In this document: piece by piece, positions 1 to 12,977 of the stretch | Layout of the letters: each line of letters begins with the position of its first letter | Numbering within the stretch: position 1 is the first letter of the stretch | Assembly: GCA_943737045.1 (NCBI GenBank) | Contig: CALSFV010000408.1 | Span: 62,001 to 126,000 of the forward strand | Direction of reading: 5' to 3' | DNA from: Parapristionchus giblindavisi | Lineage: Eukaryota > Nematoda > Chromadorea > Rhabditida > Diplogasteridae | Length of the DNA: 64,000 nucleotides | Notes under the pieces: generated by a model | What the model saw: only the letters and a program-made list of their open reading frames with translations | What the model was told of the DNA's origin: nothing | Databases searched by the model: none | Position numbers and translations under genes: made by a program

Positions 1-499
1 ATCCATTACAGTTTGTACCGTACTTTGAATCTACCGTAATCAATCAACAAAAGGAAGAAGAAAAGAGAATAAGAATAACCTTGTGTGGTGCGTCTTTGAT
101 AGACGTCGCCCTCATACACGACGTCTACTCTCGTGCACAATCGAGAAGGAGGGAGGAAGAATAATACAACAGGTACGGTAGTCTAAGAGTATTGTAGACT
201 CACTTTTATTCAATAGGATAGAGATTAAGTTGGATAAAGTTGAATATAGTGATAATGTTGATTCGATCAGTTTGAACAATGTAGAATGATAAGTAAAAGA
301 GGAATGAATCAATAATTAATCTCGTTTTGTAGATCGTCATCAATCGTTGGTCTCATATTCCCTCTCTCCATCTCCATCTCCATCACCTTTTACCTCTTCA
401 TCTCTCCTTCCTCCTCCTCCTCCTCCTCCTTCATCCCTTCTTCTTCCTCCTCCTTCCTTCCATCCTTCATCATCAACTACATCTTCAGTACTATCCAAT
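1..499 (+). promoter_or_regulatory. Upstream region and 5' UTR of the zfp-1 homologue
   Basis: No gene is visible before the ATG at 500. A pyrimidine-rich stretch at about 356-475 (CTC and TCC repeats) is followed by a splice-acceptor-like ttcag ending at 488, twelve bases before the start codon. That spacing suggests either a 5' UTR intron or a spliced-leader trans-splice site. Antisense and sense ORFs here are low-complexity by-products. Confidence 0.45.
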
Positions 500-3400
500 A
501 TGAAAGAGATGTTGGGTGGATGTTGTGTCTGTTCTGATGAGAATGGATGGGCAGGCAATCCTCTTGTATATTGTGATGGACCTGAATGTGAAGTCGCCGT
601 TCATCAAGGTATACTGTACTTACACCATAATTAGAGATCTTGTTGATTCATTCATCTTTCAGGCTGTTACGGTATTCTGGAGGTACCGGAGGGTGAATGG
701 TTGTGTGCCAAATGTCAAGTCGCCGCGAATGGAGTGACTCCCAAACCGAATGGAGGTATGGTGTATCGTAGTTATTGATTTATTTAATGCTTTGTATTGA
801 TTGATTTGTCTTTATCTGGGTTTTCCATATTGATTTCACTATTAAGAAGGGATGGGAGCATGGGTTGTTGATATCTATTTGATCTTTGATCTCTTTCCAG
901 TAATCGATGTAGCTCGTAATGGTGGAGGAGTTCCTCCTCGATGTGAATTATGCCCATTTGGATATGGAGCATTGAAGAGAACTGATAAAAACTGTTTGTT
1001 TCATATCATTTATCCTTTTCTCACACTGATTTACTATTCTTACTTCGATTATTCTCGATTTCCGATGATTTATGATATTATTCCGATCGATAATCCATTA
1101 TTATTGATTATATTTCCAGCATGGGCTCATGTGATATGTGCTCTATACATCCCTGAGGTCAAATTCGGTGACGTCCATTCAATGGATCCTGTCATTCTTG
1201 ATGATGTTCCACAAGATAGGTGAGTATATTATTGATTGATTAGAATGAATTATTGATTTTTTGATTGATTGATGATGAATTGACGAATACTAGAAAGGGG
1301 TTGATGTAGCTGGTGAATCTGTGTTTCAATGTGATGATTAGATGAGAATGTTATTCATTGATTGATGAATTATACTTTATAATGTGATTATAGATTCGAT
1401 CGTGTATGTTATCTTTGTGAAGATGAAAGTGCACCAAAAGCAGCCAAAGTAGGAGCATGTATGAATTGTAATAAGAGTGGATGTAAAAAGGTTATCCTCA
1501 TTCTATTCTATTACTTATGGTATCATGTAATATCGAATTTATAACCCATTCATATTTGTTCATTTTATTATTGATTCGTAAACATATTTGGATATTAGAT
1601 AATCAAATTGAGTTTTTATTACTAATTATTTATTGATTGATTGATATTGATTAATTCAGAGCTTCCATGTAACATGTGCTCAACGTCGTGGTCTTTTGTG
1701 TGAAGAAGGAGGAGTATCAAAGAATGTCAAGTATTGTGGATATTGTGCTCATCATCTCAAAAAAGCTGTGAGTATTGATTAATTAGAATGATCTACCTAT
1801 AATATCGATTGATTTCGTATGGTTATTGGTACTTGCTATTCTATGTGACTATTGATTGTTTATTGATTGATTGTCATCTAATATAGATTTGATTGATTCT
1901 CTGTGTGTTCACTCCATTCATTCATTCAATCCCATTCTCTTTCTCTTCATTCAATCTACTCTCACATCTCAGACTATTCCTTTTCTCTACTCATACTGTC
2001 TCTACTCCCCCTCCCCCTCCCTCCCTCTCCCTCTCTCTCTCCACCCATTATCATTCGATTGTATCGATAACATTGAGAGAGAGGGAGGGAGAGAGTGTTG
2101 GTGTCTTCATCTTCTTCTCCATCATCATTTCTTTCTGTGTTATCAGGAAGATGAGAGAGTATACAAAGTGGAGAGAGTGTCAGACAGTTAGAGACAGATG
2201 GAATAGTACCGGTTATCGATGTGAATCACTCACATCTATCTATCTCTCCCTCTGCGTCTCTACCCTCTCTCTACTTCTACTGTACTCTCTATCTATCTCT
2301 ATTTCTCTAACCACTCTCTTCATATACCATACTCTCTCATCATCATCTTCTCCTTCCACTTTGTATACATTGGATGTGTTCATTGTACCGTGAGAGGGGA
2401 AATTCTCTGGACACTCTCTCATTTTCCCATACTCTCTCACTCCCCTCCCCTCCTTCATTCCTCCATCCTACATAGGGGGTGGTTTGATTAGCCGACGAGC
2501 TGTCTCCCTCTCCCTCTCCCTCTCAATCTCCCTCTCCCTCTCCTTCCCTCTCCCTCTAAACAGAAGGAGAGGGAGAGATGTGATAGGGAATCTTCACACA
2601 CATGCAATATAGATAATATATCTTGATAACTTCTCTTTTCCTCTTTCTTAAATTGGGTTACAATTGTAGTAAAGGTAGAGGGAGAGGGAGAGGGAGATGG
2701 AGAGGGAGAGGGAGAGGGAGAGGGAGAGAGATGGACGACCTTGGAGGTCACGGTTCTCTATTCTTCCTATGTCTATTCTTCTTCTTTCTTTCTTTCTTTC
2801 TCTAACCGTCTCTTCTATTCTCTTCTCTCTCTCATCTTCCTTTGAATCGCAATTCTTCACATAGACATAGTGGGCTGATTCACATTTGCTCCCTCTGCAT
2901 CTCTAACCGTCTCTCATGTAGTACTCTCTCGTGTGTCTCTGCTTCTCTGTCACTCTCTCCGATTAATAGTCTCTAATCTAAAGAGAATTGTTGATCACTT
3001 TAAGAGAGAGAGGGACTCGTTTAGATATCCTTGTCTCTTTTTACCCCTCTCCACTAAAACTATTTGTATCTCTCCCTCTCCCTTTCCCTCCCATTCATCC
3101 ATTTCTTCGTCTTTCATCTCAGAGTGAAACATCATATACTTAGGGAGAGAGATGAGAGAGTATGGAGAATGTAGAGAGTGGTTAGAGAAGTAGAGAAGGA
3201 AGAACAATGTGAATGAAGAAGAAGAGGAGGAATTGTTGGATCGATGAGAAGGAGAAGAGGGGGTCAGATGACTAGAGGGAAGAAGAAGAAGAAGAAGATA
3301 GAGGGGTTGTCTCTATCTCTCTCTGTACTCTCTCATTCTACCATACTCTCTCGTCTCCCTTCAGTTGTGGTCGAAGAGAAGATTGCATTGGAGAAGAAGA

Positions 3401-3656
3401 AGAAGTGATGGAGAATGAGGAGATGGGTGGATGGATAGGGAGAAGGAGAGGGAGGGGAATTGGATGACGTATGGAGATGAATGCATCGGAGGGATAATGA
3501 AAGATATGAGAAGAAGAAAAATAAAGATGAATGAATGAAGATACATTGTGATGTAGAGACAGATGGAATATACTAGAGGGAGAGAGGAGAGGTATGAAAG
3601 TCTACCTATCCCTCTCTCTACCTCTCCATTCCCATCGGACATATTGTGTGGAGGGC

Positions 3657-3692
<36 letters not shown>

Positions 3693-6600
3693 CTTGCCAC
3701 GTGTGTCTATAGACGTCTCTCTGCACTCTCTTCATTCTCTGTACTCTCTCTTCGTCTGTCTCTGACAATGATCGTAAGAAGAGAAGAGAAGAGGAGTGGT
3801 GTGGACAGAAGGAGAGGGAGAGAAGAGACTATCGACTACTCGAGAAGAAGAGGGAGAGGGAGAGTGGTATGAGGCTGTGGTGGGCATAGTGTCTATGTGG
3901 ACACAGGAGAGAGGGAGAGGGAGAGATACCCCTGAGGGGTAGTTACTCTCTCTCTCCCTCTCCCTCTCCCTTTCTCGGTTGTCCGGAAGTCAATGTGTGA
4001 CTTGTGTCTCCCTCTCCCTCCCTCTCTCTCTATCTCTCTTACGATTATCGTCTCCCCCTCAGGGCATGAAGGATGAGGATGAGTGAGTGACTGAGGTTGT
4101 CTCTCCCTCTCCCTCTCCCTCTCCTTCTCCACTCCGTACCTCTTCATCTCTTCTTCTTCAATTCTCTATTAATATATGGATGTTTGTATTTGTCTACACT
4201 CCTCTGTCTAAGGGAGATTGAGAATCATCGATTGATTGTTCAATGGGAGTGTACCTCTCCCTTTCTACCTCTCCTTCTCCCTCTGCCTCTCCCTTTCTAC
4301 CTCTCCCTCTATCTCGCTAACCATCTCTTCTCTACCTCTCCTTCTCCCTCTATCTCTCTAGCCATCTCTTCTCTACCTCTCCCTTTTCTTCTCGTGATTC
4401 GTACCTCTCTCTCTACTCATTGCTCTCAACAGGATTGAATAGTTTTTGTGTCGATCACTCCTATACTTCTCTCTCTCTCTCTCCCTCTCCATCTCTCTTC
4501 TCCCTCTCCCTCTCCCTCTCCCTCTCCCTCTCCCTCTCCCTCTCCCTCTCCCTCTCCCTCTCCCTATCCTTCCTCTTCCTTTACGACTCGTCCCGTTTCC
4601 ATGGCCTTTTATGCGTGTGTCTCACTACCTCTCACTGTGATGTTGTATGAAGAATGAATGAAGAGGATCAAGAGAAAGGTAGAGAGATAGAAGGAGAGGG
4701 AGAGGTAGAGGTAGAGAGATAGAAATGAAATAGTTCACAATAGGAGTAATCCTTCCCTCCCATCTCTTCTCTCATCAACTTCGTCAACCTTTCCGATCTC
4801 TTCCTCTTACATTTTGTATTCTCAATCTAATGAACTAATCACTATCCTATCATCAAATACTTACCATATTATATTGTTTATTCTCTATATATTTGATCTT
4901 TGATCTTTCACTGTTTCTTCCATCACTTTCTTCATTCAATGTCTCCTTGTACTATCATCTTTCATATCACACTATCTATGGCTATTCATTCCTCTTTTTG
5001 TCCTTCCTCTGCGTCTCTCACCTACTCATATGTATCTCCTTATCTCTCTTATCGTCTGTCTCTACTCTCTACTTGTCTCTGATCTCTAATTGTTCTCTAA
5101 CTGTCTGTACTCTCTTCTATCAGTGTACTCTATCACTGATTGTATATGTCTCACTCTCTCACTTTTGTGTACTCTCTCATCTCTTCTCATCTCTTGATAT
5201 TCTTGTCTTCTCTTAATCTTCTCAAGTGAATCGATCACTGTTAGGAATGGGTACTTTATCTCTCGGACAATCTTGATATGAGGGAGAGGGAGAAGTAGCT
5301 CACTTTCGATTCTTTTCCTCCTATCATTGAATAGTATTCAAGTATGAGTAAATGAATGATGAGAATACAAAGAAAGAAGAAGAATAGATCATTCACAATA
5401 TGTATATGTATATGTACACGATGTTGATGTTATGTCCTCAACCCCTCTCCCTCTCTACCTCCCTCTCCCTCTTCCTCTCTACCTCCCTCTCCCTCTTCCT
5501 CTCTCCCTTAATAACTACCTTCCTTCAACCCCTTTGTTATATGTTTCATTATGCAGTCATACGTATCTCTTTCTCTCTCACTCTCTCAATTCCTATACTC
5601 TCTCATTCACTATACCTATAGTGTACTACTACTCGGTAATGATGATGGTCATGTGGAGAGAGAGCAATTGAATGTGTATCTCCTCCTTATTCTCTCACTC
5701 TCCCTCAGTCCACCATCACTCATCAAATGGATCAATCATTGATCTCTCTCCCTCTTCTTCTCCCTCTCCTTCTCACTCTCCTTCTTCTTCTCCCTCTCCC
5801 TCTCCCTCTCCCTCTCCCTCTCCTTCTTCTTGTCTTCACAGTGTTCGATGCAATCTATGAGAGAAAGTGAGTGAGAAGGAGAGATACAATGTATAATTGA
5901 GAGAGTGAATAGAGATATAGAATAGATGAGAGAGTATGGAGAATAAATAGAGTGGAAGAGAGACGAAGCTGAGTACACAGTGGATGGAGGGAATTTGTGA
6001 TGGAAGGAAAGAATCGCAAGGTCATTCGAGTTTAGAGGAGAAGGAGAGGGAGAGAGGGGAAGAGTGAGAGGGAGAGGGAGAGAAGGTGTGGGGTTAGCAG
6101 AGGAAGATAAGAGAGAAGCGATACGCGAATCTTTTTCTCGTCTTTTCTCAATCTCTCTATTCTCTCTCTTGTCCTCTTCTCCTTCTCCTTCTTCTTATTC
6201 TACTTCACAATTCGCCACGCGAACGATTTTAGTATAGCAAGAGATCAATCGAGAGAATGTGATACAGTATATTTTAATTGCCCCTCTGACTCATACCTAC
6301 CGTAACTGTGAAATCGATCGATACTTGACCTTTAACTTGACCTGCTGTACATCATGATATATTGATTGATTGATCTTATTGTAGGCAACTGATTCATCAA
6401 TAAAGATTGTTCCTCCGTGTAAAGTTCGACCTCTGGCGTCGTCTTCCGAGAGGGGATCGATAAAGTTGACATCATCGATTAAAAGTAGCAAGGTACGGTA
6501 TCGATTGGCTACGGTAGATATGAGATTATCGATTGATTGATTACAGTATTCATCGTCATCATCATCTCTTCTTAACGGTGGCTATTCATCATCAGCTGCA

Positions 6601-9600
6601 TCAACTCCCAAGAGGGAAGATAAAATGATGATAGATCAAATACCAAGGTAATCATATTTCATTTATCATCATTATTCTTGTTTGGAAGGGTCATTCATTA
6701 CTTGTATTTGTGAATTAGATTAAGAATAGGCGTTTTTTGTTGTGTTTCATGTCCTCTATATGTGTCTCTATCAGTAAGTTGTCAGCTTCAGTAATTAGAA
6801 TTTTGTGTACCCAGTGGATGGAGGATTTTTAGTATTTTTTATTATATATTTTATCTCGGAAAGGCTTACATCTCTTCTTTTTCTATTCTTTTCCCTGTTC
6901 AAATCACTACTTACATTTTTTCTATTTCTCTGATTCGCTCTTTACCACTTCTCACACCATTCATACATTGCAAACTATTTCTTTAGTCGCACTAATGATC
7001 TCTGTGCGTGTCTTCTTTTGCCCGCGTGTGCTTGAAATACTTTCCTATCACGATGTCTCTCAACTGCACGCGTGATCTAATGGTTAACGCGTTTGGCTAG
7101 TGAGCGATAGGTCGTTGGTTCGATCCCCCTCACCGATCTCTGTCTCTTGTTTCTCTCATACGGCGATGATGATATTCATTCCATTCGCAGATTCGACCGA
7201 ATCCTCGCATGTGGTCTATAACTTCCTTGGATGTCTGAGCCTTATTCATTTCCTTTTAGTTGCATATGCATTTATGTGTTTTACTACTGGGTTTTAAAGT
7301 ATTTATGCAAGCTTTTCAATATTTATGAATTGCTCTCGATTTTGGAAATAGAAAAAAACATAACTTAAAAACAAAAACATAAAATGTGAGCTAGTATTTA
7401 AATTGCAGACCGGAGCCGACTCTTGGATCGACATTGTTGACATCATCAACGAGTACTGAATGTCTACTACAAAGTGGAGGAAGTACAACATTCTCTCCTC
7501 CTTTGACATCATCAAGTAGATCAAGTCTAGTACAAGAAGGAGCTACACCACCTTTGAAGGTAATCGATAATGATACTTCTTTGACTGTTACCGTAATCTA
7601 ATGATTCCATTCAGGAGTCATCACTTCATTTGAATGGTCATTCACTTCCCGGTCCATCGACATCTTCAGCCTCTTCAACTATATCAACTCCTCCATCATC
7701 ATCAATACCATTGGGTGGATCAGCTACAGTATCCCCTCCTACCGTATCCTCTAGTCCATCTCATACGAGTAGTATATTCAATACAAATGGATCGTCAACA
7801 TTAAATCTAAGTTCGGCTTCATCTCATCATCTAACAAATCATAATCGATTATTGGATAGTTCATCTCCTTTATCAACTCATTCAAATTCATCTATTCATC
7901 TTCCTCCTCCTCCTTCTGTAGCTCCGCCCCCTTCTACATCATCTTCATATTCATCACGTATCAATGGTTTATCATCTACACCATCAACATCTTCATCTAC
8001 CGTACCCCTATCATCTCTTGTAGTCTCAGCTCCTCCCACTACTGTATCCTCATCCCCTTCATCAGAATGCACTCCCAATCATCATCATCATCCCAATATT
8101 CATCCCTCTGTCAGTGGGAATCTTCCAGTGGGTGCAGCCATTGCAGCTGGATTGGTTACTCCCAAAGTAGGATCAAGTGGTTAGTTATTCCATATTCCAT
8201 GGTTACAGTATTTATCCGTCCTTCTTTTGTAGTTCCACCATCGGTGTCAACAAAACGAGCGGCGAAGGGAGATTTGGATGGAAAAAGTTCAAAACGAGCA
8301 AGGAATAGTCATATGAAGACACAAAGTGTTAGAGAATTATTGGATGCTGTTGAACCTCTTGTTTCTGTAAGTTATTATCGATTTATTGATTGATTACATC
8401 TCAAAATATGTTATATTACAGAGTGTATTACAGGCGACGGTGTCTGACTTCCAAAGGGAACGAGCGGCAAACAAAGCGGATGCGGCAGAGAGGTCGAGGA
8501 TACAACAATTGGCGGCTGATACTGCATATGCAATGGGAGCACAGAGGGCTAATTCATTGTTAGCTGCTGCTGCTCAACATATGGATATGAAACAACAACA
8601 ACAGCAAATGGATATAAAACGTGAGTTGACTGATCTTTGATCTTGAGTGAATGAGTGAATGATCTTTGATCTTTACAGCTAATATAGCTCCATCAACATC
8701 ATCGTCAGTGAATCTACCTAGTATGGGTGAATCAATGACATTATCATCAGGAGTATCACATCCATCAGGAAGTATAATGAGTGGATTGAATGGAGGAGGA
8801 ATAGGAACATCAAATGGACCACAAGGAGTACCTGCTACTATGGAAGAATTATTAGAAAGACAATGGGAACAAGGATCATCTTTTGTCATTGCTAATTCAC
8901 AATTTGATGGTAAGTCGATCTTATCTACTTCAATCTTTCATTCAGAATCGTGGTTTATATCTTTGATTATGAGAATGGGGTGGATATCTTTTGTAGTTTG
9001 TATCATAAGTAGATATTTGATGAAAAAGTAATACTAATATCAGTAATATTGTATTAATAATAATAATTGCAGTAGCCCAATTGATATCATGTCTACATAA
9101 TCTGAAGAAAGAGAATGGTCGTTTAGAAGAAGCTCTATCAACAATGACAAAGAGAAGAGATCATCTATTAGCATTGAATGCTCGATTGGCTATGCCCTTA
9201 GGGGTTACTGCTGCTAGTGCTGCTAATACTAATGGACAACAATCTACCAATAATAGTCATGGGTAAGTACATTCTCGTTATTGATCTCTCTGATCATTGT
9301 AGTTTGATCTCTGATTACTGTGTGATGATCTTTGATCTTCTTCAGATCCTCCCTCCAACTCTCAGCTCCTCTTCATCCAGGAGGTGGTTCATCATCATCA
9401 CTAATATCTCCTCATTCTCGTAAAACTCCATCATCACCTCATATAGTATCATCATCCATACCGTCAATTCCTCTTCCTCCTTCATCTTCTTCATCATCTC
9501 ATCAACCTCCTCCATCATCTATTCATTCATCTACTCCTTCTATTAATCTTCCTTCTCTATCAACACCATCTTCCATTCCTTCATCACTCGCCTCTGAGGA

Positions 9601-10334
9601 TTCCCTTCAACAGTTACGATCACTCGCGGCTGGCCGTTCATCCGCGACCACACGGACAACTCCTTCCTCGCGGTCGAATCCATCTAATGATCGATTCAAT
9701 ACTCCCTCCACACCTACTGTATCACAACATTCGAGGTAGAATAATAATATTATTTTATTGATGCATATAAACTACAGTACTCGGTTGTCTTACTGTAATG
9801 TAATGATTGATCTTTGATCTTTACAGTGTACGTACCCCGGTGACATCATCTTCATCATCATTTAATACTCCTTCATTACCATTGGCTCCCACTCCAACAA
9901 CTTCATCTCCATCATTCAATGCTCCTTCACTTCTCTCACTACAGAATCCATCTCTATCTGATGTAAGTATCGATTCATTCATTCATATACTTACCGTACC
10001 CTCTTGATTATTGATTTATTGATGTTTATTTAGTTGGAACGAACGGCTAATTCGATGAGTGCGACCCTGATGAGCAATCCAACATTGCGACAGGCGGTAC
10101 TCAGTGGATCAATGAGCCTTGTAAGTTTGGTGTCCATGCCGTAGCATTTACGCCGGTGTCCAAGCCCGATCAGTCAACCAATCAATGATCTTCTTCCCCT
10201 TACAGGATATGCTGTCGTTGTTATTCCAACCTCAACAACAACAATTGAATAATGCGGCGTCTTTATTGAATCAAAACAACACCGCAGCTCTATTAAATCT
10301 AATGAGAGGAGGAGCTACATCTGGAATGAAATAG
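500..10334 (+). CDS. zfp-1: ZFP-1/AF10-like PHD-finger chromatin protein
   Basis: Eighteen exons: 500-608, 663-755, 901-993, 1120-1219, 1394-1490, 1660-1767, 6385-6492, 6547-6647, 7409-7559, 7615-8179, 8233-8366, 8422-8620, 8679-8909, 9073-9262, 9346-9735, 9827-9962, 10034-10120, 10206-10334. They sum to 1006 codons with consistent phases. Residues 1-200 form the AF10/BRPF-type PZP module: a C4HC3 PHD finger (GGCCVCSDENGW, YCDG, HQGCYG, WLCAKC), a zinc knuckle (CELCPFGYGALKRT) and an extended PHD (WAHVICALYIPEV, CYLCEDE, FHVTCAQRRGLL). In AF10 this module binds unmodified H3K27. Residues 320-620 and 750-950 are Ser/Thr/Pro-rich linker. Residues about 674-745 (MEELLERQW, then LKKENGRLEEAL) match the octapeptide motif-leucine zipper that in AF10 contacts the H3K79 methyltransferase DOT1L. 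This corresponds to the long ZFP-1 isoform. Intron 6 is 4.6 kb of repeats. Function is inferred from the family. Confidence 0.93.
1985..6200. repeat. Polypyrimidine/polypurine repeats filling zfp-1 intron 6
   Basis: The intron at 1768-6384 consists largely of CTCTCC-type tracts and their complement GGAGAG (for example 2506-2558, 2674-2730, 3661-3691, 4486-4566, 5744-5825). Both orientations alternate on the same strand, so the transcript could form long hairpins. Many overlapping Ser/Leu/Pro or Arg/Glu ORFs here have no stop codons only because the sequence is low complexity. I see no convincing extra exon. Confidence 0.8.
7072..7136 (+). other. tRNA-like sequence in zfp-1 intron 8
   Basis: An A-box-like segment (TCTAATGGTTAACGCG) and a B box (GGTTCGATCCCCC) lie at tRNA-like spacing. 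The outer GTGA/TCAC pairing is weak, the T stem has two mismatches, no proper anticodon arm forms, and no immediate T-run terminator follows. It is best read as a decayed tRNA or tRNA-derived repeat. Confidence 0.4.
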
Positions 10335-11372
10335 ATTATTTGACTCCGCCCCCTTTTTTATATTTTTATTCTTATTCATAGTTGTATCATTATATCAATC
10401 ATTCACTAATACCTCACAATACCTCATTTATATATATTGAACACTTATTCGTTTCGATACAATAGTTATTCTTTCCTCATTTGGTGTCGTTTTCTTATTC
10501 ATTCATTCATTTTGTTCTATTTATACTCTGAATAAGATAATTCCTTTTTCTTTTCTTCCTCTTATTCGTTTCTGTGGCTACTATCAAATACGGGCATTAT
10601 TTCATCTTCTCTTCCATCCTCACTCCCCCTCCCCTCATCCCCAGTTAACCTCATATTCCCTTTCCCAATCGATTGATCTACTTTGATTCTATATTCGCTA
10701 TACTACTGACACAACTATCCATTGGTTAATATGTAGATTGCACCGGCGCACCATCTGCGCCCACCATAATCACACTCGCACCGTTGTCGACGTTTCCCAA
10801 TCTGCTCTACATCACCCTTCTCTGCTCCTACTTCTAATCTGCACTACACGACCAGACAAACCTCGACTACAGTATGAGTACACACCACTATTGATTGTCT
10901 TATCGTTCATTCTAATATTCGAAAGCCCTCTTAAATCACTTCATTGCCGTTATTACCATATATTCCCCAGATATATTCGAGTCTCATCATACCGTATACT
11001 CTTAGTTTCGATCGATTGATTATTGAAGAGATAAAATATTGATCGATTGTAAGTATTATTGTTGGTGAGATCATATCTTTCTCTCTTTATTGATTATCTT
11101 CAATCAATCGATCGATATAGTAGAGTGTACATGATGTGAGACTCTTCCCCTTTATATTCGTAGTCCCATCCCCCTCATACATCATTGTTTTTGTACAGTA
11201 AACTGTTGAGATGTCCTCAATGGATATCTTCACAGACTAAAATTGAAGAATGAGAGAGTAAATTACTATGTTAACATTGTCTTGTCTATCACATTACATA
11301 TACAATGTACGTTCAAACGAATATGAATTATCTTGGTGCAATTATCGATTGATTTATCAATCGATATTCAGA
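10335..11372. other. Intergenic region between zfp-1 and the CoA kinase gene
   Basis: This AT-rich spacer contains the zfp-1 3' UTR and the upstream region of the next gene. ORFs in it lack family resemblance. An acceptor-like ttcag ends at 11371, one base before the A of the downstream ATG at 11373, which would give a one-base 5' UTR if it is a spliced-leader site. Confidence 0.5.
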
Positions 11373-12610
11373 ATGTTAATCGTTGGTCTAACGGGTGGGA
11401 TCGCAACGGGAAAATCTACCGTTTCCTCGATCTTTGAAAGAGAGGGAATACCCGTGATGGATGCGGATAAATTCTCACGAGAGGGTAAGGTATCGATCAA
11501 TCGATAAGATATAAATCAATCGATACGCTCACTTACAGTAGTCCAACCAGGTGAGCCTGCATGGGCGGCAATTCGACGAGAATTCGGTGATGAATACTTT
11601 GATGATGAAAATGGAGGAGTTATGATAAGAGAGAAAGTCGCTAAGACAATCTTCTCTGATGATACGGTAATGATCTATTATTGATTAGAACTTTGCTAAG
11701 GTGATTTCTCTTAATTGAGTTCATGTATAAAGATGTATCAATAGTTGGTGGTGTATGATGTAGTGAATGGTGTACCGTATAGAAACGTCGTCGTCTCAAT
11801 GCAATTGTTCATCCAGCAGTACGTCGTCGTATGCTATGGACTACTTTCATGCATTTCATATCTGGAGCATCCATTATAGTACTCGATACTCCCCTTCTAT
11901 TCGAGGTTAATCTATAGTTTGTTGGGTTATGGTGGGTACGGTAGTTGGATACTGTAGACCATACTAAAATACCCGTCGTTAGTTGAGGTGTGCTTATTAC
12001 AGGTCGGTTACGATCGTATTCTCCCACGGACAATAGTTGTGTGGTGGTGAGTGTATACAGTATAAAATATCATTTCATGAGATCATATCATCCATATAGA
12101 AGAGTCCATATACAAATCAAAACTCATCTACATCTCTTCTATTGTCTTTACTCTCTTTATTGGTGTGTAAGCTGGTATTGTGCCAAATTAGCAACTCTGT
12201 GGATATACTGTAGGGCGATGATTACTAATCGATTTACAGTAATGAAGAACAGGAACTGGAAAGATTGATGGATCGTGATGGAATGAGTGAAGAAGATGCA
12301 AGAGCACGAATGAAAGCACAGATGAGTATAGAGGTACTGTAGATACACTTTGATCATTTATTGTGAACTGATTTGTTTTGGTTCAGGAGAAAAAGAAGAG
12401 GGCTACCGTACTACTCGACAACACAAAGACGAAGGAAGAACTAGAAAAACAGTGAGATTACTTGCCCGTAGATATAAAATATCGATTTAATTCAGGGTAC
12501 TCAAACTGATCTCTGATCTCCGTTCAAGTTGGACTCCTACCGTAATCCGTGCTACAATCGCTACCGTAGTAGTTGGATTCCTTTCTCTAATAGCATGGAG
12601 AGTATTATAA
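11373..12610 (+). CDS. Dephospho-CoA kinase domain-containing protein (DCAKD-like)
   Basis: Seven exons: 11373-11484, 11539-11666, 11783-11905, 12003-12046, 12240-12333, 12387-12451, 12496-12610; 226 residues. The N-terminus carries the P-loop [12 protein letters not shown] (residues 5-16), followed by the substrate-site motif MDADKFSRE, then VLDTPLLFE and the lid-like region [16 protein letters not shown]. These are characteristic of CoaE, which phosphorylates dephospho-CoA in the last step of CoA synthesis. The C-terminus ends in a hydrophobic segment ([15 protein letters not shown]) after a basic/polar stretch, as in animal DCAKD proteins, suggesting tail anchoring to a membrane. Catalytic activity is inferred from the family. 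The gene is convergent with pescadillo downstream. Confidence 0.92.
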
Positions 12611-12977
12611 TTCCCTCTCTGATATACATAATATTGATGACTCGCCTCAACGATTGCCTTATACCATATTCTGTGATAGAATCTCGCAATATGGGTTTGA
12701 ATGGTGTCTCATGTAAGTAAAAATCGATAAACATGTCAACAAGTTTATTTCTCATATTTCTCGCAATCTTCTCAACAACAACATATGAACGCTTTCTTCG
12801 GTAAAATAACAGAAAACAAAAAGATAATAATGATAACAAGAAGAGGACTGATAGTCTGGAAGGGGTCTACAACAGATAACGACGTGTACAATATTCGATC
12901 AATAATTGAACGAATCAATGAGATATATTGAATGCAAATTATAAGAAGTGAACAATTGTAGATATAAAAGATATGGA
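12611..12977. other. Tail-to-tail spacer between the CoA kinase and pescadillo genes
   Basis: The stretch holds the two convergent 3' UTRs. Short ORFs here (for example 12561-12839 on the minus strand) overlap the kinase 3' end and show no recognisable domain. Nothing else is visible. Confidence 0.5.

Noticed and set aside
347..634. Ser/Pro-rich N-terminal extension of the zfp-1 frame
   Set aside because: It is in frame with the PHD finger but low complexity, and the acceptor at 488 plus the family's usual start favour the ATG at 500.
7072..7136. Functional tRNA gene
   Set aside because: No anticodon arm and a poor acceptor stem; kept only as a tRNA-like relic.
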